NCBI GenBank assembly: GCA_964372095.1
Contig: CAYJPV010000003.1
Coordinates: 124,001-188,000 of the forward strand
Source: CAYJPV01 sp964372095
Lineage (GTDB): Bacteria > Acidobacteriota > Vicinamibacteria > Vicinamibacterales > JAKQTR01
DNA: 64,000 nt
Reading direction: 5' to 3'
The notes under the pieces: generated by a model
Told to the model about the DNA's origin: nothing
Seen by the model: only the letters and a program-made list of their open reading frames with translations
Database searches by the model: none
Part shown: positions 42,933 to 50,268 of the stretch, in pieces
How positions within the stretch are numbered: position 1 is the first letter of the stretch
Layout: the number at the start of each line of letters is the position of its first letter
Translations under genes and position numbers: made by a program

Positions 42933-44678
42933 TTACTCTCCCTTCCCGATCTTCTGCTGCAACACGGCCTTGATCGCCTTGAGTACCTTCAGCCGTTCTG
43001 GCGGAGCCTGTCCTTCGGCCTGTTCGAGCTGCTCGAGCATCTTCCTGGCCTGCTCCACCGGCAGTTGCTGAATCATCGTCTGGGCCTGGCGCACCTGTGC
43101 TTTCTCGGCATCGCTGAGGCCTTCGAGCAACGGATCGGCCTCGGCCGCGCCGGCCGCCGGGGCCTTGGTGTAGTAGAGAATCACGCCGCGCCGCTCCGGT
43201 TTGAAGTAGGTGGTCGCCACCCGCTGGATGTCATCGGGCGTCACGGCCTGAATCTTCGCCGGCTCCTCGTTGAAACTCGACCACCCGAGGGTGTTGTCGG
43301 CCAGCAGCAGCTGCAGCATCAAGGCGAAGTTGTTCTGCAGGCGGCGGAACGTATCGGCGGCGTACTGGTTCTTGATCTTCTGCAGTTCGCGGGCGTCCAC
43401 CGGCGCTTTCTGCAGCTTCTCGATCTCGGCGTAGAGCGCCTGCTCCACCTTCTCCGGCACGGTGCCCGGGGCAGCGGTCGCGGTAAGCTGGAAGTAGCCT
43501 TCCCACTTCTGGGCGTTGTTGACCGCGCCGGCGGCGGTGGCGATCTTCTGATCGAGCACCAGCGACTTGTAGAGGCGCCCGGTACGGCCGCTGAGCAGCG
43601 ATCCCATGACGTCCAGGGCGGCTTCGTCCTTGTGGCCCACGGCCACCGTCAGGTACCGCGCGACGGCCTGGGGATTGGTGTCGGCGTAGGCCAGCATCCG
43701 TTTCTCGGCCTGGGGCTCGACCTCCCTCGTGCGCACGGGCGGCGGGTCGACGGGGTTCCGCTTGAGCCGGCCGAAGTACCGCTGGGCCAGCGTCTTCGCC
43801 TGCGCCGGGTCGAAGTCGCCCACGAGGCAGGCCGTCAGGTTGTTCGGCGCGTAGTTCAGGTCGAAGTAGGCCAGGGCTTCTTCCCGGGTGATGGCCTCGA
43901 CGTCGCTCGGCCAGCCGACCACGGGCCAGTGGTAGGGCGAGGCACTCCAGAACATCGCCTCGAACTCCTCCTGGAACCGGCCAGTGGGCGTGCTCTCGGT
44001 GCGCAGCCGGCGCTCCTCACGGACGACATCCCGCTCGGAGTAGAACTCCCGGAATACCGGGTTTGCCAGCCGATCCGACTCCATCCAGAACCACAGCTCC
44101 AGCTTGTTCGAGGGCACGTTGATGAAGTAGATCGTGAAATCGTTGGACGTCCCGGCATTCATGCCGCTCGCCCCCGCCGTGGTGTAGATCCGGTCGAACT
44201 CGTTCTTGACGAGGATGTCGCGCTGGGCTTTCTCGAGCGCCGCCAGTTCGTCGAGCATCTGCTGGTGCCTGGGCGTGCGCGTCTTGGGGTCACGGACGTC
44301 GGCGATCTCGCCGATGCGGAGCCGGCGCAACTGGGCCTGCTCCTCGACCTGGATATGCCCTTTCACCTGGTCCATCGTCGCCTGGAGTCTCAGGTCTTCG
44401 TCGATGTTCGACGTGCCAATCGTGCGCGTCCCCTTGAACATCATGTGTTCGAAGAGGTGCGAGATCCCGGTGATGCCAGGGCGTTCGTTGACGGCACCCA
44501 CCTTGGCCACCCAGCCGGCGGCGACGTTCGGATCGCCCTTGCGCGGCACGAGGAGCACCTTCATGCCGTTGTCGAGCACGAGTTCCTGGACCTGGACCTG
44601 CTGCGCCTGTGCCAGCGCGGCGGCGGCCAGGAGCAGCACGAGACCCGTCAGGCCCGCCCTGCGGAGTCGATGAGCCAT
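42933..44678 (-). CDS. M16 family zinc peptidase, catalytic subunit
   Basis: A 581-residue exported metallopeptidase. After a signal peptide (LLLAAAALAQAQ) comes LVLDNGMKVLLVPRKGDPNV and the inverted zinc motif HLFEHMMFKGT (HxxEH). A ~70-residue charged insertion follows (VEEQAQLRRLRIGEIADVRD), then the distal Glu region SERDVVREERRLRTES. The C-terminal lobe carries the paired substrate residues in LSGRTGRLYKSLV. The start at MAHRLRRAG was chosen for the signal peptide; a TAAAAT box lies ~37 nt upstream. It is first in a two-gene operon with its non-catalytic partner and probably degrades peptides in the periplasm. Confidence 0.93.
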   Translation of the reverse strand: MAHRLRRAGLTGLVLLLAAAALAQAQQVQVQELVLDNGMKVLLVPRKGDPNVAAGWVAKVGAVNERPGITGISHLFEHMMFKGTRTIGTSNIDEDLRLQATMDQVKGHIQVEEQAQLRRLRIGEIADVRDPKTRTPRHQQMLDELAALEKAQRDILVKNEFDRIYTTAGASGMNAGTSNDFTIYFINVPSNKLELWFWMESDRLANPVFREFYSERDVVREERRLRTESTPTGRFQEEFEAMFWSASPYHWPVVGWPSDVEAITREEALAYFDLNYAPNNLTACLVGDFDPAQAKTLAQRYFGRLKRNPVDPPPVRTREVEPQAEKRMLAYADTNPQAVARYLTVAVGHKDEAALDVMGSLLSGRTGRLYKSLVLDQKIATAAGAVNNAQKWEGYFQLTATAAPGTVPEKVEQALYAEIEKLQKAPVDARELQKIKNQYAADTFRRLQNNFALMLQLLLADNTLGWSSFNEEPAKIQAVTPDDIQRVATTYFKPERRGVILYYTKAPAAGAAEADPLLEGLSDAEKAQVRQAQTMIQQLPVEQARKMLEQLEQAEGQAPPERLKVLKAIKAVLQQKIGKGE

Positions 44679-44819
44679 ACCCTCAATCCCTTTCGTTGGA
44701 GCCACGAATCCAGTCATTTTATCCCAGGCGCATGGCCGGGGCGGACGGCCGGCGCGCCAGCACGCGGCACCCAGATCTTCCGCCCGGAGCCCCCCGGGCG
44801 TGAGATGATGGGCCTCTAT

Positions 44820-46262
44820 ATGACCAAGCTCCCCCTGATCATCCAAGGCGGCATGGGTGTGGCCGTCTCCAACTGGTGCCTCGCCAGGGCCGTGTCGTGC
44901 CTGGGCCAACTCGGCGTCGTCTCCGGGACGGCCCTGGACCAGGTTTTCGTCCGGCGCCTTGAAGACGGTGACGTCGGCGGACACATGCGCCGGGCCGTCA
45001 ACGCGTTTCCGTTCCCGGCGATGGCGAAGCGGGTCTGGGACAAGTACTTCATCGCCGGGGGGAAGGCGGCCGACGCACCGTACGCCGTCCTGCCGACGCA
45101 CGGGCGCGACTGCCCCAGGGATCTTGCCGAACTGTGCATCGTGGCCAACTTCGCCGAGGTCTACCTCGCGCGCGAAGGCCACGACCAGCCGGTGGGCATC
45201 AACTACCTGGAGAAGATCCAGACCGCCCATCTGGTGTCGATCTACGGGGCGATGCTGGCGGGCGTCGCCTACGTCCTGATGGGGGCCGGTATCCCGCTGC
45301 GGATTCCGGGCGTCCTCGAGGCGTATGTGAACCACCAGCCGGCGTCGTATCCGCTCTACGTCGCCGGGGCGCAGGACGGCGACGACACCTCCATGCACTT
45401 CGTGCCGCGCGACTTCATGGAACGTGACCTGCCTGCCCTGGAACGACCGCGATTCCTGCCGATCATCGCGTCCAACACGCTGGCGGCCACGATGCTGAAG
45501 AAGGCCAACGGCCGGGTCGACGGCTTCATCATCGAAGGGCCGACGGCGGGCGGCCACAACGCGCCGCCGCGCGGCAAACTGGCCTTGAATCTCAAGGGTG
45601 AACCCGTCTACGGCGAACGCGACGTGGTCGATCTGGACCGCATTCGCGAGTTGGGACTGCCGTTCTGGCTGGGCGGCACGTTTGGCGCGCCGGGGTTCCT
45701 GCGCGACGCCCTCGACGCCGGAGCCACGGGGGTGCAGGTCGGCACGGCGTTCGCTTACTGCGACGAGTCCGGGATGCGCGATGACTACAAACGTGCCGTC
45801 CTGGCACAGGTCGCCCAGGGGACCGTCCAGGTCATTACCGACCCGCTCGCGTCGCCCTCAGGGTTTCCGTTCAAGGTCGTCCAGCTCGATGGCACCGTCT
45901 CGGACCCGACCGTCTACTTCGCGCGGCCGCGTATCTGCGACCTGGGATACCTGCGCGAGCCGTACCGCACCGCAGACGGCACCATCGGTTACCGATGCCC
46001 GGCCGAACCCCTGTCGGTGTACGCGTCGAAGGGCGGCCATGAAGCTGACGCCCAGGGCCGGAAGTGTATCTGCAACGCGCTGATGGCCACAGCGGGATTG
46101 CCGCAGACCCGGGGCCACGGCCGGTTCACCGAGGCGGGCATTGTGACCGCCGGTGATGACCTGGTTGGAATCGGGCGCTTTCTGGCGCCCGGGGCCACCC
46201 GCTACACCGCGGCCGACGTCGTGCGGATCATCCTGGGCGGCGCCCCGGACGCCGATGCCTGA
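44820..46262 (+). CDS. Nitronate monooxygenase / 2-nitropropane dioxygenase family FMN protein
   Basis: TIM-barrel FMN enzyme of 480 residues, longer than classical nitronate monooxygenases (~320-380). The start LPLIIQGGMGVAVSNWCLAR is typical. Other marks are FIIEGPTAGGHNAPPRG (catalytic-His and flavin region), FWLGGTFGAPGFLRDALDAG and GATGVQVGTAFAYCDESG (FMN phosphate). A ~110-residue C-terminal part with several cysteines (EPYRTADGTIGYRCPAE, GRKCICNALMATAGL) is unusual and could bind metal. Start codons at 44805, 44808 and 44820 are all in frame; the last fits the family best. It would oxidise nitronates, though many members are only annotated by similarity. Confidence 0.85.
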   Translation: MTKLPLIIQGGMGVAVSNWCLARAVSCLGQLGVVSGTALDQVFVRRLEDGDVGGHMRRAVNAFPFPAMAKRVWDKYFIAGGKAADAPYAVLPTHGRDCPRDLAELCIVANFAEVYLAREGHDQPVGINYLEKIQTAHLVSIYGAMLAGVAYVLMGAGIPLRIPGVLEAYVNHQPASYPLYVAGAQDGDDTSMHFVPRDFMERDLPALERPRFLPIIASNTLAATMLKKANGRVDGFIIEGPTAGGHNAPPRGKLALNLKGEPVYGERDVVDLDRIRELGLPFWLGGTFGAPGFLRDALDAGATGVQVGTAFAYCDESGMRDDYKRAVLAQVAQGTVQVITDPLASPSGFPFKVVQLDGTVSDPTVYFARPRICDLGYLREPYRTADGTIGYRCPAEPLSVYASKGGHEADAQGRKCICNALMATAGLPQTRGHGRFTEAGIVTAGDDLVGIGRFLAPGATRYTAADVVRIILGGAPDADA

Positions 46263-46422
46263 GGGCCTCCGGGCAGGCCGGGCGCGAAACGTGCCATAAT
46301 ACGGGAAGGCCAGAGAGCGTCACCGTGGTGGTCCGCGAGGCGAGACGTCCACTGGCGACAGGCACTTCCGCCTCCCGGCCGTCCTCGCGTATCCGCCCGG
46401 CCCGGAACTTCCAGACTCTATA

Positions 46423-47736
46423 GTGACTACGAAACACACTTCTGCACCCACCGGACGCTCACGCCGCCCCAGACGATCTTCCAGTTCGGGCGCCACACGA
46501 CGCTTTTTCACTCCCGCTCAGGCACCCACGAAGGTTCCGTTCGACGTGGCGCCGCACGACCCGACCCCCATCGACTTCGCCGGTCTGGACCTCGACCCGC
46601 GGCTGCGTGCGGGTATCGAGGACCGGGGGTTCGAGCGGACGACGCCCGTCCAGAGCGCGGTCTTTCCGATCGTGTTTGCGGGCGGCGACCTGATTGCCTG
46701 CGCCGAAACCGGGACCGGCAAGACGGCAGCATTCCTGCTGCCCCTCATGCAGCGCCTGCTGGCCTCGCCGTCGACCGGCACCCGCGCCCTCGTACTCGCA
46801 CCCACGCGCGAGCTGGCGGTGCAGATTGAAGACGATTTCACGGGGTTTGCATATCACACGTCGCTGACCAGCGTGGCCGTCTACGGCGGCGTGGACGGTG
46901 ACATCCAGGCCCGAGCCCTCAAGGCGGGGGCCGACATGGTGGTGGCCACGCCGGGCCGGCTGCTCGACCACATGAGCTGCGGCAACATCGTCGACTTCAG
47001 CAACGTTGAAGTGCTGGTGCTCGACGAGGCGGACCGGATGCTCGACATGGGGTTCTGGCCCGACGTCAACCGCATCGTCTCCACGCTGCCTCCGACGCGC
47101 CAGACGCTGCTGTTCTCGGCCACGACATCGGCCGACGTCGTGAAGCTGGCCGAGCAGGTGATGCGGGATCCGAAACTGATCCAGATTGGCCGCGCCGGCG
47201 GGCCCGCGCGAACGATTGCCCACGTGATCCACGTGCTGCCCGAAGGCGAGAAGGCCGGCTGGCTCGGTGACTTTCTGCGGCGCAACCGGCGGCCAACGCT
47301 CGTGTTCGTGCGTACCAAGCGGTTCGCGGACCGGCTGGCATCAATGCTGGCGGGACGGGGGATCCGGTGCGCGGCGCTGCACGCCGACCGTACACAGGCG
47401 GACCGGACGGCAGCGGTGGAAGGATTCAGGGCGGGCCGGTTCAACGTGCTGGTGGCCACCGACATCGCCGCCCGCGGGCTCGACATCGACGGCATCGAAC
47501 ACGTCGTGAACTACGAAGTGCCGCACGGAGCCGATGCGTACGTGCACCGGGCGGGACGGACGGGCCGCGCGGAAGCCACCGGCACGGCCCTGACGCTGGT
47601 CGCGCCGGATGAACTGCCCAACCTGCGGTCGATTGAGCAGTCCATCGGCGTCCACATGACTGACTTCGAGCGGCACGAGGCGCCGGCGGCACAGCCGCCA
47701 ACGGCGGCGCCGGCGACCGAGCCCAACCCCGCGTAA
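46423..47736 (+). CDS. DEAD-box ATP-dependent RNA helicase
   Basis: A 437-residue RNA helicase with all core motifs: Q-motif region FERTTPVQSAVFP, motif I AETGTGKT, Ia APTRELAVQI, GG, Ib TPGRLLDH, II DEAD (VLVLDEADRMLDMGF), III SAT, IV LVFVRTKRFADR, V ATDIAARGLDID and VI HRAGRTGRAEATG. A Ser/Arg/Pro-rich N-terminal tail of ~45 residues and an Ala/Pro-rich C-terminus flank the core. It is RhlE-like in length and likely acts in RNA remodelling or ribosome assembly. The start is a GTG; CATAAT near 46295 could be the promoter, giving a leader over 100 nt, as is common for cold-induced helicases. Confidence 0.93.
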   Translation: MTTKHTSAPTGRSRRPRRSSSSGATRRFFTPAQAPTKVPFDVAPHDPTPIDFAGLDLDPRLRAGIEDRGFERTTPVQSAVFPIVFAGGDLIACAETGTGKTAAFLLPLMQRLLASPSTGTRALVLAPTRELAVQIEDDFTGFAYHTSLTSVAVYGGVDGDIQARALKAGADMVVATPGRLLDHMSCGNIVDFSNVEVLVLDEADRMLDMGFWPDVNRIVSTLPPTRQTLLFSATTSADVVKLAEQVMRDPKLIQIGRAGGPARTIAHVIHVLPEGEKAGWLGDFLRRNRRPTLVFVRTKRFADRLASMLAGRGIRCAALHADRTQADRTAAVEGFRAGRFNVLVATDIAARGLDIDGIEHVVNYEVPHGADAYVHRAGRTGRAEATGTALTLVAPDELPNLRSIEQSIGVHMTDFERHEAPAAQPPTAAPATEPNPA

Positions 47737-47740
47737 CCAG

Positions 47741-47766
47741 CCTGCAGGCGGGCACCCGCCGGCAGG
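47741..47766. terminator. Bidirectional terminator hairpin between DEAD-box and DUF4342 genes
   Basis: CCTGC-A-GGCGGG pairs with CCCGCC-G-GCAGG around a 2-nt loop (11 pairs, one mismatch), exactly between convergent stop codons. Confidence 0.7.
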
Positions 47767-47768
47767 TG

Positions 47769-48095
47769 TTATTCGACGGGAACGTCAGGCGGCGGGGGCG
47801 GCTCGGTCTGCGGTGCGGCCGGCGCCGCCGCATCGGGCTCCGCCTCACCCGGGACTTCTCGCTCCACGGCAATTGAACAGTCGGTAATCAGCGCAGCCAG
47901 CGCGCCCACGGCGGCGAGCATCGGGGCGAACACCGCACCCACCACACCGGCGGTCATCGGGAACTCCGCCACGCTCCGGTCTCCCTGTTTGATGATGATC
48001 CGGCGCACGTTGCCTTCGTGCACGAGTTTCTTCACGGTTTCCAGCAACCTGTCGCCTTGTACCTTCGTGGTCTCCCAGAACGTCTTCTCGGCCAT
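47769..48095 (-). CDS. DUF4342 domain protein
   Basis: A 108-residue protein. The N-terminal ~80 residues match DUF4342: a helical start (TFWETTKVQGDRLLETVKKL), the pattern EGNVRRIIIKQGDRSVAEFP, then a hydrophobic membrane segment (TAGVVGAVFAPMLAAVGALA, ALITDCSIAVERE). The C-terminal tail is Pro/Glu/Ala-rich. The function of the domain is unknown; it is often seen in membrane or stress contexts. AGGAGG lies 11 nt before the ATG. It is convergent with the helicase gene. Confidence 0.88.
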   Translation of the reverse strand: MAEKTFWETTKVQGDRLLETVKKLVHEGNVRRIIIKQGDRSVAEFPMTAGVVGAVFAPMLAAVGALAALITDCSIAVEREVPGEAEPDAAAPAAPQTEPPPPPDVPVE

Positions 48096-48204
48096 CGGTG
48101 TGAACCCTCCTGTGATCATGGACGTGTGCCGGGGCCTGGGGGTTCGAAATGCGGGGGTCAGGGGGGGGGATAGAATCTGACAGCGCCGGGGGCGGCGCGC
48201 CGCC

Positions 48205-48275
48205 NNNNNNNNNNCCCCCCCGGGCCGCCCGCCACACCAAAATTTTTTTTTTTTTTTCCCCCCCCCCCCCCCCCC
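48205..48275. other. 10-N gap with poly-T and poly-C runs
   Basis: Ten N (48205-48214) are followed by ~15 T and ~18 C. Like the other two short gaps, this looks like an assembly join at homopolymer-rich, low-quality ends, in the divergent region between DUF4342 and gamma-glutamyltransferase. Confidence 0.9.
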
Positions 48276-48330
48276 GGCCAAGCTGTAGTAGAGTTCCCTC
48301 GGAATTCCGTTTCCGGAGGGTTGTGAACCG

Positions 48331-50178
48331 ATGCGCCTGCACTTGCTCCTCACGCTGCTTGTGGTCATCGCCGTCGGGATCGTCGCCGACGCACAGCGCA
48401 CGGTGAAACCCGTGCTGCACGGCCGCCACTGGGTCGCCATCACCGGCAAGCCGCTCGGCGCCACGGCTGGCGCCATGATCTTCAACAAAGGCGGCAACGC
48501 GGTCGATGCGACCTGCGCCATGCTCGGCGCCGTCTCGACGATGTGGGACACGCTGGGGTGGGGCGGAGAAACCCAGGCCCTGATCTACAACCCGAACACG
48601 AAGAAGGTCATCGGCATCAACGCCCTCGGCGTCGCACCCACGGGCGCCACGCCGACCTACTTCAAGAGCAAGGGCATGGCGTATCCGCCCGAGTACGGCC
48701 CACTCGCGGCCGTCACGCCCGGCACGCCCGGCGGCCTGATGGTCATGCTCGCCGAATACGGGACAATGAGCCTGAAAGATGTCCTGGCGCCCGCCATCGA
48801 GATGGCGGACGGGTATCCGATCGAGGCGTCGGCCGCCGGGGCCATCGAGCGCACCAAGGCCGAAACCAAGAAGTGGCCGCCGTCGGCAAAGGTGTTCCTG
48901 ACCCATCCCGGCGAAGCCCGCGAGGCACCCGAAGCGGGCGAGATCTTCCGGCAGTCCGACCTCGCCGTCACGCTGCGGAAGCTGGTGGACGCCGAACAGG
49001 AGGCGCTCAAGGCCGGCAAGTCCCGCAAGGACGCCATCTACGCCGCCTACGACCGCTTCTACAAGGGCGACATCGCGCGGGAGTTTGCCAAGGGGTCACA
49101 GGAACTCGGCGGTCTGCACACCTACGAAGACCTGGCCACCTGGAAGGTGAAGATCGAAGAACCGGTCATGACGTCGTACAAGGGCATCGACGTCTACAAG
49201 CTGACGGTGTGGACCCAGGGACCCGCGCTGCTCCAGGCGCTGAACATGCTCGAGGGCATGGACGTCAAGGCGATGGGGTACAACTCGCCGAAGTACATCC
49301 ACACGCTGTATCAGGTGATGAACCTCGCCTTCGCGGATCGGGACTTCTATTACGGGGATCCGGACTTTGCGCCGGAAGAGCCCGTGAAAGGGCTGCTGTC
49401 GAAGGAATACGCGGCCGCTCGCGCGAAGACGATCAACTGGGAGAAGAACGATCCTGACGCGAAGCCCGGCGACCCGTATCCCTTCCAGGGCGGCACGAAC
49501 CCGTTCAAGGCGATCCTCGACAAATGGGGCAACTTCCCCGTGGGACCGCGCCAGAACAACCAGGACATCATCCGGACGTTCGACGAAGGGTTCACGGCGG
49601 GCACGACGTCCATTCAGGCGGCCGACGCCGAAGGCTGGGTCGTGTCGGTCACGCCCAGCGGCGGCTGGATCCCGGCGGCCATCGCGGGCACGACCGGCAT
49701 TGGCATGAGCCAGCGGATGCAGAGTTTCGTGACCGACCCGGCCGACGGCCCCTACAACGTCCTCGAACCGCGCAAGCGGCCGCGGGTCACGCTGACGCCG
49801 ACGCTGGCGCTGAAAGACGGCGCACCGTTCCTGTCGTTCGCCGTGCAGGGCGGCGATACCCAGGACCAGAATCTGCTCCAGTTCTTCCTCAACATGGTCG
49901 AGTTCGGGATGAACGTCCAGCAGGCCACCGAAGCGGCCAACATCAACTCGTACCAGATGCGCAGTTCGTTCGATCTGCACAAGACCGAACCCGGGCGCAT
50001 GACGATGAGCCAGTCGACGCCGCAGGACGTACGCGACGCCCTGACGAAGATGGGGTACAAGCTTGATTTCCAGCGCCTGACATCGGGCCCGATCAACGCG
50101 ATCTTCGTCGACCGCAAACACAAGACGTTCTGGGGCGGGTCCAGCACGCACGGCGAAGACTACGGGATCGCCTGGTAG
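48331..50178 (+). CDS. Gamma-glutamyltransferase family N-terminal nucleophile hydrolase
   Basis: A 615-residue exported enzyme of the gamma-glutamyltranspeptidase family. The signal peptide (to VADAQ) is followed by ATAGAMIFNKGGNAVDATCAML, the family start, TPGTPGGLMVMLAEYG, and the autocleavage site GFTAGTTSIQAADAEG with the likely catalytic threonine at residue 425. The usual TTHxSVVD is changed to TTSIQAAD, so the substrate may differ from glutathione. It would split into large and small subunits in the periplasm. GGAGG lies 11 nt before the ATG. It is transcribed in the same direction as the DUF5695 gene ~90 bp downstream. Confidence 0.88.
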   Translation: MRLHLLLTLLVVIAVGIVADAQRTVKPVLHGRHWVAITGKPLGATAGAMIFNKGGNAVDATCAMLGAVSTMWDTLGWGGETQALIYNPNTKKVIGINALGVAPTGATPTYFKSKGMAYPPEYGPLAAVTPGTPGGLMVMLAEYGTMSLKDVLAPAIEMADGYPIEASAAGAIERTKAETKKWPPSAKVFLTHPGEAREAPEAGEIFRQSDLAVTLRKLVDAEQEALKAGKSRKDAIYAAYDRFYKGDIAREFAKGSQELGGLHTYEDLATWKVKIEEPVMTSYKGIDVYKLTVWTQGPALLQALNMLEGMDVKAMGYNSPKYIHTLYQVMNLAFADRDFYYGDPDFAPEEPVKGLLSKEYAAARAKTINWEKNDPDAKPGDPYPFQGGTNPFKAILDKWGNFPVGPRQNNQDIIRTFDEGFTAGTTSIQAADAEGWVVSVTPSGGWIPAAIAGTTGIGMSQRMQSFVTDPADGPYNVLEPRKRPRVTLTPTLALKDGAPFLSFAVQGGDTQDQNLLQFFLNMVEFGMNVQQATEAANINSYQMRSSFDLHKTEPGRMTMSQSTPQDVRDALTKMGYKLDFQRLTSGPINAIFVDRKHKTFWGGSSTHGEDYGIAW

Positions 50179-50268
50179 GCAGGACCGGTTTCAGCACCTG
50201 CGTGTGCAGCCTGCCTGCGACCGCAAGAACGGGTTCTGACACCGCCTCTGGTTCGCTGACGCATCTGG

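Noticed and set aside
42864..44819. Long plus-strand frame upstream of the nitronate monooxygenase start
   Set aside because: It runs antisense through both M16 genes; the monooxygenase begins near 44820, where family similarity starts.
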